Positions 51,065-60,295 of a stretch of 64,000 bases of DNA are shown here, piece after piece. Where the stretch lies: the NCBI RefSeq assembly GCF_900108275.1, contig NZ_FNVD01000012.1:1-64000 (forward strand), in the 5' to 3' direction. This stretch comes from Jhaorihella thermophila (lineage in GTDB: Bacteria > Pseudomonadota > Alphaproteobacteria > Rhodobacterales > Rhodobacteraceae). The first letter of the stretch is position 1; each line of letters starts with the position of its first letter. The notes beneath the pieces were generated by a model. That model was not told where the DNA came from. It saw nothing but the letters and a program-made list of their open reading frames with translations, and made no database searches. A program made the translations under genes and the position numbers.

Positions 51065-52158
51065 GCGAAAGCGACGACCGCAGCCAAGACAAGCCCCACG
51101 AGCCGACGCCCCAGAAACTCCGCAAGGCGCGGGAAAAAGGCGACATTCCGCTTTCTGCGGATCTTTCCCTTGCGGCGGGCTATTTCGGCTTCTTTCTGGT
51201 TGCGACGGCCTTGGGCGGGCATGTGGTTTCGCAACTCGGCAGTCCGCTCGGCGCCTTGCTCGACCGCCCGGACCGGCTGTCCGAGCAGGTCTTCGACGGC
51301 GGCGCGCGCGCGGTCTCGGGCCAGTTGCTGATGGCGCTTTCCGCGCCGCTTGGCCTGATCTTCGCCATCCCCGCGATCGCCGCACTGTTGTCGATCGTGG
51401 CTCAGCGCGGGCTGGTCTTTTCGGGCTCCCGCCTTCAGCCGAAACTCGCGCGGATCTCGATCATTTCAAACGCGGGGAAAAAGTTCGGGCGCGCCGGCCT
51501 GTTCGAATTCTTCAAAAGTCTGATCAAACTGATCGTTTACGCCGCCGTGTTGGGCTGGTTACTGCATGGGCGTCTGCACGACATCGTCGCCACTGTTCAC
51601 ATGCCCGCGCCAGCCGCCGCCGTGGAGCTGGCGCGGTTGTCCGTGCAACTGCTGGGGATGATCGTCGTCGTCGCGTTTGCGATCGCCGCCGTCGATACGG
51701 TCTGGCAGCACCTTGAATACCGGCGACGGCACCGGATGACGCACAAGGAACTGATGGACGAGTTCAAGGAGATGGAGGGCGATCCGCACGTCAAGCAGGA
51801 GCGGCGGCAGCGGGGACACGAGATCGCGACCTCGCGCATGATGGCGGACGTGCCGACGGCGGATGTGGTGATCGTGAACCCGACGCATTACGCGGTTGCG
51901 CTGAAATGGGACCGCGCGCCCGGCTCGGCCCCGGTCTGTGTGGCCAAGGGAGTGGACGAGGTCGCCGCAAGTATCCGCGCCGCGGCCGAAGAGGCCGGCG
52001 TGCCGATCCACTCCGACCCACCCACCGCGCGGGCGCTGCACGCGACGGTCGATCTTGGCCAGGAAATCGCCGAAGAGCATTACCGCGCCGTTGCCGCAGC
52101 GATCCGCTTTGCCGACCGGATGCGCAAAATCGCAAGGGAACAGTCCGCATGGAGATGA
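51061..52158 (+). CDS. flhB: Flagellar export substrate-switch protein FlhB
   Basis: 365 aa. N-terminal DKPHEPTPQKLRKAREKGDIP, four transmembrane helices, then the autocleavage motif NPTH at 273-276 (VIVNPTHYAVALKW) and the conserved C-terminal domain (PPTARALHATVDLGQEI). FlhB controls hook-length-dependent switching from rod/hook to filament export. It overlaps fliR by 4 nt and the next ORF by 10 nt. Confidence 0.96.
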   Translation: MSESDDRSQDKPHEPTPQKLRKAREKGDIPLSADLSLAAGYFGFFLVATALGGHVVSQLGSPLGALLDRPDRLSEQVFDGGARAVSGQLLMALSAPLGLIFAIPAIAALLSIVAQRGLVFSGSRLQPKLARISIISNAGKKFGRAGLFEFFKSLIKLIVYAAVLGWLLHGRLHDIVATVHMPAPAAAVELARLSVQLLGMIVVVAFAIAAVDTVWQHLEYRRRHRMTHKELMDEFKEMEGDPHVKQERRQRGHEIATSRMMADVPTADVVIVNPTHYAVALKWDRAPGSAPVCVAKGVDEVAASIRAAAEEAGVPIHSDPPTARALHATVDLGQEIAEEHYRAVAAAIRFADRMRKIAREQSAWR

Positions 52159-52580
52159 AAGACCTTCGGCAGCTCGCCACGCTGACCGAACTCATGTTTC
52201 TGAAAGAGGCCGAGCAGATCCGCCCGCTGATCGCGCAGGAACAGGGGTGCCGCCGGCGGCTGGCGCAACTGGACAAATCCGCGTCCGAAGCCGACCGCCA
52301 CTATGCCGCCGACCCCCGGCTGCGGGCGAGCGGGGCGGAAATCGCCTGGAAATCGTGGGAAACGGGCACGCGATCCCGGCTCAACGTGGAACTCGCCCGG
52401 GTGGTCGCACTCAGGCGCCACGCGACCGAGCGTGTGCAGCGCGCCTTTGGCCGGGACCAGTCCATGCAGGCGCTGCTGCAGACCACGCGGCAAAAGGCGC
52501 TGCGCGACCATGCGCGGCGACAAGAGGCGCAGCTGTCGGAAGCCGCGCTGCTCAGGCCCCCGCGCCGGAATGCGCCGTAG
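52149..52580 (+). CDS. Coiled-coil protein at end of flagellar operon
   Basis: 143 aa, almost entirely charged helix (Arg/Lys/Glu/Gln-rich: LIAQEQGCRRRLAQLDKSAS; RQEAQLSEAALL). No signal or membrane segment. It starts inside flhB (10-nt overlap, AAGGGAACAG upstream), so it is made with the export genes. Size and helicity recall FliJ-like or export-chaperone-like proteins, but no sequence signature proves it. Function unknown; a soluble export accessory is the likeliest role. Confidence 0.65.
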   Translation: MEMKDLRQLATLTELMFLKEAEQIRPLIAQEQGCRRRLAQLDKSASEADRHYAADPRLRASGAEIAWKSWETGTRSRLNVELARVVALRRHATERVQRAFGRDQSMQALLQTTRQKALRDHARRQEAQLSEAALLRPPRRNAP

Positions 52581-52597
52581 CCTCCTCCAGAGGCGCG

Positions 52598-52834
52598 TCA
52601 GTCGTCCTTGTCCTGCGGGGCCGCGTCCGGATCGGCCTGACCGACGCCGCGAAACACGAACTTGAAGGGCAGCGCCCACAGCACCCCCAGACCGACATAG
52701 ATCAGCAATTCGACCAGCAAGGGAGGGCGATCAAGCCAGTTCACCACGGTCACGGCGGCCACGATATAGATCGGCAGACCGATCAGAAGGATCACCAGAG
52801 ACCAGCGGCGGCGAGCCTTGTAGGACAGTGCCAT
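52598..52834 (-). CDS. DUF2842 small membrane protein
   Basis: 78 aa with two hydrophobic helices (WSLVILLIGLPIYIVAAVTV and LLVELLIYVGLGVLWALPF) and an acidic tail (DPDAAPQDKDD). Matches DUF2842, an alphaproteobacterial small membrane family of unknown function. It starts 4 nt after the purA stop, so it is read from the purA transcript. It converges on the flagellar operon (17-nt gap). Confidence 0.8.
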   Translation of the reverse strand: MALSYKARRRWSLVILLIGLPIYIVAAVTVVNWLDRPPLLVELLIYVGLGVLWALPFKFVFRGVGQADPDAAPQDKDD

Positions 52835-52838
52835 GGCC

Positions 52839-54134
52839 CTAGTCCGCGAAGGGGTCGGTCACGAGGATCGTGTCGTCGCGCTCCGGGCTGGTCGAGAGCA
52901 GCGCCACGGGACATTCGATCAGTTCCTCGACCCGCCGCACATACTTGATCGCGTTGGCGGGCAGGTCCGCCCAGCTGCGCGCGCCTTCGGTCGATTCCGA
53001 CCAGCCCGGCATCTCTTCATAGATCGGCTTGCATCGGGCCTGGTGGTCGGCCGCGGTCGGCAGGTGGTCGATCCGCTCGCCGTCCAGTTCGTAGCCGACG
53101 CAGATCTTCAGCGTCTCGAACCCGTCCAGCACGTCCAGCTTGGTCAGCGCGATGCCGTTGATGCCGGAAATCGCGCAGGTCTGGCGCACCAGAACCGCGT
53201 CGAACCAGCCGCAGCGGCGCTTGCGCCCCGTGGTGGTTCCAAATTCGTGCCCGCGTTCGCCCAGCCGCTGGCCGTCGGCGTCGTGCAGTTCGGTCGGGAA
53301 CGGGCCTTCGCCGACGCGGGTGGTATAGGCCTTGACGATGCCGAGAACGAAGTCGATCGCGTTCGGCCCGATGCCGACCCCGGTTGCCGCCTGCCCGGCG
53401 ATCACGTTGGACGAGGTGACGAAGGGATAGGTGCCGAAGTCGATGTCCAGCAGCGCCCCCTGCGCGCCCTCGAACAGGATCCGCTTGCCGGCGCGGCGGC
53501 GTTCGTTCATCACCCGCCAGACCGGCCCCGCGAATTGCAGAATCTGCGGCGCGATCTCCTTGAGCTGCGCGATCAGCGCGTCGCGGTCCACCGGCGCGAT
53601 CCCCAGCCCCCTGCGCAGCGGGTCGTGATGCTGCAGCGCCCGGTCCACCCGCGCCTGAAGCGTCGCATCGTCGGCCAGATCGGCCACGCGCACCGACCGG
53701 CGGCCGACCTTGTCCTCGTAGGCCGGGCCGATGCCGCGACCGGTGGTGCCGATCTTGGTGCCCTTGCTGGCGGCCTCTTCGCGCGCGCGGTCGAGTTCGC
53801 CGTGAATCGGCAGGATCAGCGGGGTGTTCTCGGCGATCATCAAGGTTTCGGGCGTGATCTCGACCCCTTGGGCGCGGATCGTCTCGATCTCCTGCACAAG
53901 ATGCCAGGGGTCCAGCACCACGCCGTTGCCGATCACCGACAGCTTGCCGCCGCGCACCACGCCCGAGGGCAGCGCGTGCAGCTTGTAGGTCACCCCGTCG
54001 ATGACCAGCGTATGCCCCGCGTTGTGGCCGCCCTGAAACCGCGCGATCACGTCCGCGCGTTCGCTGAGCCAGTCAACGATCTTGCCTTTTCCTTCGTCGC
54101 CCCACTGGGCGCCGACCACGACGACATTGGCCAT
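52839..54134 (-). CDS. purA: Adenylosuccinate synthetase
   Basis: 431 aa. The N-terminal [18 protein letters not shown] gives the GTP loop and catalytic D13, then GGHNAGHT, the IMP-binding [14 protein letters not shown] and the C-terminal [15 protein letters not shown]. It joins IMP and aspartate with GTP in the first step to AMP. The start has AGGAC-like spacing upstream. DUF2842 follows. It is divergent from the DUF6524 gene with 158 nt between starts. Confidence 0.97.
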   Translation of the reverse strand: MANVVVVGAQWGDEGKGKIVDWLSERADVIARFQGGHNAGHTLVIDGVTYKLHALPSGVVRGGKLSVIGNGVVLDPWHLVQEIETIRAQGVEITPETLMIAENTPLILPIHGELDRAREEAASKGTKIGTTGRGIGPAYEDKVGRRSVRVADLADDATLQARVDRALQHHDPLRRGLGIAPVDRDALIAQLKEIAPQILQFAGPVWRVMNERRRAGKRILFEGAQGALLDIDFGTYPFVTSSNVIAGQAATGVGIGPNAIDFVLGIVKAYTTRVGEGPFPTELHDADGQRLGERGHEFGTTTGRKRRCGWFDAVLVRQTCAISGINGIALTKLDVLDGFETLKICVGYELDGERIDHLPTAADHQARCKPIYEEMPGWSESTEGARSWADLPANAIKYVRRVEELIECPVALLSTSPERDDTILVTDPFAD

Positions 54135-54292
54135 GTCCGGTCCTTTTCATGACTCGAAAACCCGCGCCCGTATACCGATCGCGACGCGTCAGGGAAACCG
54201 CAATTTCGCCGCATCCGCCGTGCCGGGGCTGGACAGGACTCGCGCTTTGCGCGATTCTGTAGCGCAAGAGTTTGACGAGGGGCAATTTCGCG

Positions 54293-54691
54293 ATGCTGGG
54301 CCTGTTCCTGCGCTGGCTGTTCGCCTTTGCGCTGATCGCGCTGACATACAACCCTACGCCGTGGAATTATGTCCGCTGGTCCACCACCCATCACGAAGCG
54401 CGCCTGTCCCTGGTGGTGTTCCTGGGGCTTCTGCTGCTGATCGGCTACATCATCTACCTGCGCGCAACGCTGCGGTCGATCGGTGCAGGCGGGATGCTGC
54501 TGGTGCTGGCGGTGGTGGCGTCGATGCTGTGGGTGCTCCGCGACTATGGCGTGTTGCGGTTCGACCAAGCGGACGTGAACCTGTGGCTGGGGATCTTCGC
54601 GCTGTCGGTCGTGCTGGGCATCGGCCTGAACTGGAGCCATGCCCGCCGCTATCTGTCGGGCCAGCAGGACATGGACGACGTGGACTACTGA
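54293..54691 (+). CDS. DUF6524-like four-helix membrane protein
   Basis: 132 aa. Four transmembrane helices (FLRWLFAFALIALTY; LSLVVFLGLLLLIGYIIY; GMLLVLAVVASMLWVL; LGIFALSVVLGIGLNW) with an acidic C-terminus (DMDDVDY). The pattern NPTPWNYVRW followed by these helices fits DUF6524, common in marine and alphaproteobacteria; function unknown. ATG at 54293 lies behind GACGAGGGG; an upstream TTG at 54272 is less likely. Its 3' end overlaps the converging hisG 3' end by 7 nt. Confidence 0.75.
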   Translation: MLGLFLRWLFAFALIALTYNPTPWNYVRWSTTHHEARLSLVVFLGLLLLIGYIIYLRATLRSIGAGGMLLVLAVVASMLWVLRDYGVLRFDQADVNLWLGIFALSVVLGIGLNWSHARRYLSGQQDMDDVDY

Positions 54692-55383
54692 ACCGCCGCC
54701 AGCCGTTCGGCGAACCGCTCCAGCGTTGCGCGTTCGGCATCGCCCACCTGTGCCACGCGGCTTTTCCACAGGGTCGCCTGGCTTTTCAGGATCAGCCCGT
54801 CGGACAGGATCTTGAGATGATTGGCCCGCAGCGTCTCGCCGGTCGAGGTGATGTCGGCGATCGCCTCGGCGGTTTCGTTCTTGACCGTGCCCTCGGTCGC
54901 GCCCTGGCTGTCCACCAGCGCGAAATCGGCAACCCCGCCCCGGACCAGAAACTCGCGCACCAGCCGGTGGTATTTCGTGGCGATCCGCAGCCGGTGCCCG
55001 TGCCGGGCGCGGAACGCCGCCGCGACCGCGTCGAGGTCGTCCAGCGTATCCACGTCCACCCACAGCTGCGGCACCGCCAGCACCAGATCGGCCTGACCAA
55101 AGCCCAGCTCGGCCACGGGTTCGACCTGGGTTTCCCACAGGGGCAGCTTTTCATGCACCAGATCGGTGCCGGTGACGCCGAAATGGATCCGCCCCGTGGC
55201 CAGTTCGCGCGGGATCTCTCCGGCCGAGAGCAGCACCAGCGACATGCCCTCGATCCCCTCGATCGCGCCGGCATATTCGCGGTCCGACCCGGTGCGCTTC
55301 AGCCGGATGCCGGCCCGGTCGAACCAGTCGAAGGTCTTTTCCATCAGCCGCCCCTTGGACGGCACGCCCAGCTTCACGGTCAT
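54685..55383 (-). CDS. hisG: ATP phosphoribosyltransferase, short form
   Basis: 232 aa, the short HisG that needs the regulatory partner HisZ encoded next to it. Motifs include LGVPSKGRLMEKT, GVTGTDLVHE and a C-terminal phosphoribosyl-binding region with DITSTGETLRANHLKIL. It catalyses the first step of histidine synthesis from ATP and PRPP. The start overlaps hisZ (4-nt ATGA). Feedback inhibition is expected through HisZ. Confidence 0.95.
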   Translation of the reverse strand: MTVKLGVPSKGRLMEKTFDWFDRAGIRLKRTGSDREYAGAIEGIEGMSLVLLSAGEIPRELATGRIHFGVTGTDLVHEKLPLWETQVEPVAELGFGQADLVLAVPQLWVDVDTLDDLDAVAAAFRARHGHRLRIATKYHRLVREFLVRGGVADFALVDSQGATEGTVKNETAEAIADITSTGETLRANHLKILSDGLILKSQATLWKSRVAQVGDAERATLERFAERLAAVQ

Positions 55384-56471
55384 GCCCGCGCCTCCCGTTC
55401 CAGCGCATGCATCAGGCCGGGGCGCAGCACGCCGCCCACGGCGGGGATCTCTGCGCCGTCGCCCAGCCGCCGGGTCAGCGCGTCATAGCGCCCGCCGGTG
55501 GCGATCGGCGGCAGGTCGGGGCGGCCCTCGGCATAGAAGCCGAACACGAAACCGTCGTAATACTCCATCGAGGTGCGGCCATAGCTGGCCTCGAAATCGA
55601 GGTTTTCCACGTCGAGTCCACGCGCGGCCAGCGCCTGCAGCCGCGCCTCGAGCCGCGCCAGCGCCGGTGCGATCTGCGGCAGGTCCACCGCCACATCCCG
55701 CAGCCGCTCCAGCGCGAAGGGCGCGGTTTCCCGCACCGCCAGCAGCGTGTCCAGCGCGGCCATCTCGCGATCCGAGATCGGCGGGACCTCGGCGTCGGCG
55801 CGCAGGGCCTCGATCCGTTCGGCGATCTCGGCGACGCTGCGCTTGCCGATCGCGGGCGGCAGGTCGGCAAGCGGATCGGCCTGCGCCAGCAGCGCCGTGC
55901 GCGACGGCGGTGGCGGCACGCGGCCCGAGAACCGGTCCAGCAGCGCGCGGAACCGGCGCGGGTGCCAGATATGGCGCATCAGCGCCGCCTTGCGCGCCTC
56001 GGTCGTCCGCAGCCCCTGCACGGCGGCCATCAGGATGCCGATATCCCCCGTCGCGGCGCGCAGCGACAGCCCCTCAAGCGCCTGCGCGATCAGAGCAAAG
56101 ACCTCGGCATCGGCCTCGGCCGGGTTCTCGCGGTCGAAGATCTCGTAGCCGACCTGGATATATTCGTTGGCGCGGTCGGGGTCGTGCTCCTGCCGGCGGA
56201 ATACCTCGCCGGCATAGGTATAGCGGGCCGGTTCGGCGCCATGGGCCATGTGCATCTGAACCACCGGCACGGTGAAGTCGGGACGCAGCATCTGCTCGCC
56301 CCGCAGCGCGTCCGAGGTGACATAGGCGCGGCCGCGGATGTTTTCGCCGTAAAGGTCCAGCAGGGTTTCGGCGGGCTGCAGGATCGACGCCTCGACCGCC
56401 TGCGCGCCGGCGGCTTCGAACCGCGCGCGCAGCTGTGTGGCCAGCGCCCGGATTTCGGCGCGTTCCGGCAT
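55380..56471 (-). CDS. hisZ: ATP phosphoribosyltransferase regulatory subunit HisZ
   Basis: 363 aa, homologous to the catalytic core of HisRS but lacking tRNA ligase function. Visible class-II-like blocks are RGRAYVTSDALRGEQMLRPDFT, RYTYAGEVFRRQE and the C-terminal IATGGRYDALTRRLGD. It gives the short HisG its activity and histidine feedback. ATG at 56471 shares one base with the hisS stop, and the gene overlaps hisG by 4 nt, so hisS, hisZ and hisG form one coupled unit. Confidence 0.93.
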   Translation of the reverse strand: MPERAEIRALATQLRARFEAAGAQAVEASILQPAETLLDLYGENIRGRAYVTSDALRGEQMLRPDFTVPVVQMHMAHGAEPARYTYAGEVFRRQEHDPDRANEYIQVGYEIFDRENPAEADAEVFALIAQALEGLSLRAATGDIGILMAAVQGLRTTEARKAALMRHIWHPRRFRALLDRFSGRVPPPPSRTALLAQADPLADLPPAIGKRSVAEIAERIEALRADAEVPPISDREMAALDTLLAVRETAPFALERLRDVAVDLPQIAPALARLEARLQALAARGLDVENLDFEASYGRTSMEYYDGFVFGFYAEGRPDLPPIATGGRYDALTRRLGDGAEIPAVGGVLRPGLMHALEREARA

Positions 56472-57967
56472 CAGTCCTGCCCGATCCCGTGGCTGGCCAG
56501 GATCTCGCGCACCTTGGCCACGAGGTGCCCGCGCGGCACTTCGAACTGGCTGGGGCGTTCCTTCCATTCCTCCAGCGTCGCGCTTTCGGCGATCTGCGCG
56601 CCCAGGATCAGATCCTTGACCTGCACCACGCCGCGCGCCTTTTCGTCGCCGCCCTCGATCACCGCGACCGGGCTGTGCCGGCGGTCGGCATATTTCAACT
56701 GGTTGCCGAAATTCTTCGGGTTGCCCAGATAGACCTCGGCGCGGAGGCCGGCATTGCGCAGCTCGGCCACCATCGCCTGATAGTCGGCCATGCGGTCGCG
56801 ATCCATCACCGTGACCACGACAGGACCGTGGGTGACCGCCTTGATCCGCCCCTTTTCGCGCAGCGCGGCCAGCAGCCGGTCAACGCCGATGGAGACGCCC
56901 GTGGCCGGCACCGCCTGCCCGGTGAAGCGTTTCACCAGATCGTCGTAGCGCCCCCCGCCCGCGACCGAGCCGAACTGGCGCTTGCGGCCCTTGTCGTCGA
57001 AGATGTCGAAGGTCAGCTCGGCCTCGTAGACCGGGCCGGTGTAATAGCCCAGGCCCCGCACCACCGAGGGGTCGATGACGATGCGGTCGGGGCCGTAACC
57101 CTGGGCGTCGAGCAAGCCCGCGATCTGTTCCAGCTCGTCGATGCCCTCGGCCCCCATGGCCGAACTGCCCACCGCCGCGCGCAGGTTGGCCAGCGTCGCC
57201 GCCGAATCCGCACCGCGAGAGGTCAGGAAGGCGACCACCGGATCGGCCTGCGCCTCGCTGAGCCCCACCCCGTCGATATAGGCCCCCGAGGCGTCCAGCC
57301 GCCCCTTGCCGAGCAGCGCCCGCACGCCGTCCTCTCCCACCTTGTCGAACTTGTCGATGGTGCGCAGAACCGCGTCGTGCTGTTCCGCGTCCTCCAGCCC
57401 CATCGCTTCGAGAACGCCGTTCAGAACCTTCCGGTTGTTGATCCGGATCAGGTAGTCGCCGCGCGGGATGCCGACCTCTTCCAGCGTATCCGCCAGCATC
57501 GCGCAGATTTCCGCATCCGCCGCCATGCTGGCCGCGCCCACGGTGTCGGCGTCGCACTGGTAGAACTGGCGATAGCGCCCCGGTCCCGGCTTTTCATTGC
57601 GCCACACCGGCCCCATCGCATAGCGGCGATAGGGCGTGGGCAGGTCGTTGCGATACTGGGCATAGACGCGCGCCAGCGGCGCGGTCAGGTCATAGCGCAG
57701 CGCCAGCCAGTCGCCCTTGCCGTCGTCTTCGTCCTCGCGCCAGGCGAAGACCCCGTCATTGGGCCGGTCCACGTCGGGCAGGAACTTGCCCAGCGCCTCG
57801 ACCGTTTCCACGGCACTGGTTTCCAGCGCCTCGAAGCCGTAGCGGTGATAGACCCCGGCAATGGTGCGCAGCATCTCGGTGCGCTGCGTGACTTCGGCGC
57901 CGAAATAGTCGCGGAACCCTTTGGGCGTCTCGGCCTTGGGGCGGGGCTGTTTCTTCTGCTTGGCCAT
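56471..57967 (-). CDS. hisS: Histidine-tRNA ligase
   Basis: 498 aa class II aminoacyl-tRNA synthetase. Motif 1 region [18 protein letters not shown], motif 2 [23 protein letters not shown], the histidine-binding [11 protein letters not shown] and motif 3-like GGGRYDDL with [10 protein letters not shown] basic N-terminal [11 protein letters not shown] precedes the core. It charges tRNA-His. The ATG at 57967 is preferred over an upstream TTG. First gene of the hisS-hisZ-hisG unit, behind copy H of the repeat. Confidence 0.96.
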   Translation of the reverse strand: MAKQKKQPRPKAETPKGFRDYFGAEVTQRTEMLRTIAGVYHRYGFEALETSAVETVEALGKFLPDVDRPNDGVFAWREDEDDGKGDWLALRYDLTAPLARVYAQYRNDLPTPYRRYAMGPVWRNEKPGPGRYRQFYQCDADTVGAASMAADAEICAMLADTLEEVGIPRGDYLIRINNRKVLNGVLEAMGLEDAEQHDAVLRTIDKFDKVGEDGVRALLGKGRLDASGAYIDGVGLSEAQADPVVAFLTSRGADSAATLANLRAAVGSSAMGAEGIDELEQIAGLLDAQGYGPDRIVIDPSVVRGLGYYTGPVYEAELTFDIFDDKGRKRQFGSVAGGGRYDDLVKRFTGQAVPATGVSIGVDRLLAALREKGRIKAVTHGPVVVTVMDRDRMADYQAMVAELRNAGLRAEVYLGNPKNFGNQLKYADRRHSPVAVIEGGDEKARGVVQVKDLILGAQIAESATLEEWKERPSQFEVPRGHLVAKVREILASHGIGQD

Positions 57968-58124
57968 TGGGGTCAACCCGTCAAGATACGTTCGCGGCGG
58001 GGTCTATCCCAAGCCCCGCACAGGGGCAAGGCGCGGCCCGACGACGAAAAGGCCCCGCCGCGCGGGCGGGGCCGATTTGCCGCAGGACAGGCATGCAAGA
58101 CACCCGCATCCCGGCCGGGCGTTT

Positions 58125-58202
58125 CGGGTCGGCAGGGCCGACCCGACCGATGCGAGGGGCGCTGCCCCTCGCGCTCCCCGGAGTATTTCCGGCAAGATGA
58201 AG
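58125..58202 (+). repeat. Dispersed stem-tail element, copy H
   Basis: Full form. Stem 1 is CGGGTCGGC (58125-58133) with GCCGACCCG (58137-58145); stem 2 is GCGAGGGGC (58152-58160) with GCCCCTCGC (58164-58172); the tail has GGAGTATTT and CAAGATGAAG (58180-58202). Stem 1 differs from copies A and F by compensatory base changes. It lies between hisS and the BMP gene (both minus), so the BMP transcript meets the tail first. The remainder of the 300-nt gap holds no gene. Confidence 0.75.
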
Positions 58203-58268
58203 TAAGGGCCGGGGCACGACGCCACGCGCCAGCTTTGTCTGCGGCCGCGGATCACGACCCCGAGAGGG

Positions 58269-59339
58269 TTACTGCGGGATCTCGCCCTCAATGCCTTCGA
58301 CATAGAAGTTCATGCCCAGAAGCGTGCCGTCATCGGCCACTTCGCCCTCTTTCAGCCAGGGCGTGCCGTCCTGCTTGTTCAGCGGGCCGGTGAAGGGGTG
58401 GTATTCGCCCGCGGCGATCGCGTCGCGCAGGGCCTCGGCCTCGGCCTTCACGTCGCCAGGCACGGCCGAAGAGATCTCTCCGATCTTGACCATGCCTTCG
58501 CGGATGCCGTCCCAGGTGCTGACTGATTCCCACGTGCCGTCCATCACCGCCTTGGTGCGCCGAACGTAGTAAGGGCCCCAGTTGTCGATGATCGAGCTGA
58601 CGCGCGGCAGCGGCGCGTATTCGGCCATGTCGGAGGCCTGGCCAAAGGTGATCACGTTGCCGGCCTTCTGCGCGGCGGCCTGCGGCGCGGTCGAATCGGT
58701 GTGCTGCAGGATCACGTCGGCGCCCTGTTCGATCAGGGTCTTGGCGGCGTCGGCCTCCTTGGCCGGGTCGAACCAAGTATAGACCCAGACGATCTTGAAC
58801 TCGACGTCGGGGTTGACCTTTTTCGCGTGGATATAGGCGCTGTTGATGCCGCGGATCACCTCGGGGATCGGGAAGGAGGCGATGTAGCCGATGATGTTCG
58901 ACTTGGTCATGCGGCCCGCGATCGTGCCCTGCACGGCGCGGCCTTCGTAGAAGCGCGCGGAATAGACCGACACGTTCGGCGCGGTCTTGTAGCCGGTGGC
59001 GTGTTCGAACTTCACCTTCGGGAACTTCTTGGCGACGTTCTGCACCGCGTCCATGTAGCCGAAGGAGGTGGCAAAGATCAGATCCGCGCCGTTCAGCGCC
59101 ATCTGGGTCATCACGCGTTCGGCATCCGGGCCTTCGGGCACCGATTCCACATAGACCGTTTCGACCTTGTCGCCGAACGCCTCGACCACCGCCTTGCGGC
59201 CCTGATCGTGTTCATAGGTCCAGCCGCCGTCGCCGACCGGACCGACATAGACGAAGCCGACCTTGGTCTTGTCGGCCATCGCCGTGGTGGCCATGCCGAG
59301 CGCCAGTGCGGCCGTGGCCAGAAGTTTCGTGAGTTTCAT
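58269..59339 (-). CDS. BMP-family ABC transporter substrate-binding protein
   Basis: 356 aa. Signal peptide MKLTKLLATAALALGMATTA with likely cut after AMA. The mature chain is a BMP/PnrA-like periplasmic binding fold (VGFVYVGPVGDGGWTYEHDQG; ATSFGYMDAV; HTDSTAPQAAAQ). BMP proteins bind purine nucleosides or bases. The N-terminal Cys of the lipoprotein type is absent, so it is probably soluble periplasmic. GGGAGCAACCTGC precedes the ATG at 59339. Last gene of an operon that starts at xdhB, so purine uptake is the best inference. Confidence 0.9.
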   Translation of the reverse strand: MKLTKLLATAALALGMATTAMADKTKVGFVYVGPVGDGGWTYEHDQGRKAVVEAFGDKVETVYVESVPEGPDAERVMTQMALNGADLIFATSFGYMDAVQNVAKKFPKVKFEHATGYKTAPNVSVYSARFYEGRAVQGTIAGRMTKSNIIGYIASFPIPEVIRGINSAYIHAKKVNPDVEFKIVWVYTWFDPAKEADAAKTLIEQGADVILQHTDSTAPQAAAQKAGNVITFGQASDMAEYAPLPRVSSIIDNWGPYYVRRTKAVMDGTWESVSTWDGIREGMVKIGEISSAVPGDVKAEAEALRDAIAAGEYHPFTGPLNKQDGTPWLKEGEVADDGTLLGMNFYVEGIEGEIPQ

Positions 59340-59373
59340 GCAGGTTGCTCCCATGTTGATTGTCGTTGCCGCC

Positions 59374-60294
59374 TCAGGTCGAGGCATGGAATGTGCGGCC
59401 CAGCGAGGCCGGCGCGCTGCTTTTGTCGGCCGAAAGGATGACCAGCACAAGGATTGTCACAAGATAGGGCGACATTGCCAGATACTCGACCGGAATCGCA
59501 ACGCCCGCCGCCTGAAGATTGAGCTGCAGGACCGTGATTCCGCCGAACAGCCAGGCGCCGATCAGAACGCGCCATGGCTTCCAGCTGGCGAACACCACCA
59601 GCGCCAGCGCGATCCAGCCGGCGCCCGCGGTCATGCCTTCGGTCCACTGCGGCACGCGGACCAGGCTGATATAGGCCCCGCCCAGCCCCGCGCAGGCGCC
59701 GCCGAACAGGATCGCCAGCACGCGGATGCGCACCACCTTGTAGCCCAGGGCGTGCGCGGCGTCGTGGTTCTCGCCCACCGCCCGCAGGATCAGACCGGCC
59801 CGGGTGTATTTCAGCACCGCCCAGGTGCCGGCGACCAGCGCCAGCCCGAGATACAGGATCGGATCCTGGGCGAACAGGATCGGCCCCAACACCGGAATAT
59901 CGCTGAAAAGGGGGATGTCGATTTCCGCGAAATGCGGCGGCTTGATGCCGACATAGGACTGCCCCATGAGCGAACTCAGCCCCAGGCCGAACAGCGTCAG
60001 CGCCAGCCCCGAAGCCACCTGGTTGGCCAGTGCCACCTGGGTCAGCAGCGCGAACAGAAGCGCCAGCACCGCCCCGCCCGCGGCCGCCGCGAGAAAGCCC
60101 AGCCAAGGCGAGCCGGTTTCGACCGATATGGCAAAACCGGTGATCGCGCCGACGATCATCATGCCCTCGACGCCAAGGTTCAGAACCCCTGCCCGTTCGA
60201 CCACCAGCTCGCCGATCGCGGCCAGAAGGATCGGCGTCGCCGCCACCATCAGCGAGGCCAGCAGCAGGACGGGATTGATTGCGCTCAGGTCCAT
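59374..60294 (-). CDS. ABC transporter permease (BMP/nucleoside type), second
   Basis: 306 aa, about eight transmembrane helices. The region ERAGVLNLGVEGMMIVGAITGF is the BMP/ribose-type permease signature, and RAVGENHDAAHALGYKVVRIRV is the typical coupling segment. The ATG at 60294 lies 1 nt before the stop of the first permease. It pairs with the 360-aa permease to form the channel. Confidence 0.9.
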   Translation of the reverse strand: MDLSAINPVLLLASLMVAATPILLAAIGELVVERAGVLNLGVEGMMIVGAITGFAISVETGSPWLGFLAAAAGGAVLALLFALLTQVALANQVASGLALTLFGLGLSSLMGQSYVGIKPPHFAEIDIPLFSDIPVLGPILFAQDPILYLGLALVAGTWAVLKYTRAGLILRAVGENHDAAHALGYKVVRIRVLAILFGGACAGLGGAYISLVRVPQWTEGMTAGAGWIALALVVFASWKPWRVLIGAWLFGGITVLQLNLQAAGVAIPVEYLAMSPYLVTILVLVILSADKSSAPASLGRTFHAST

Positions 60295-60295
60295 G

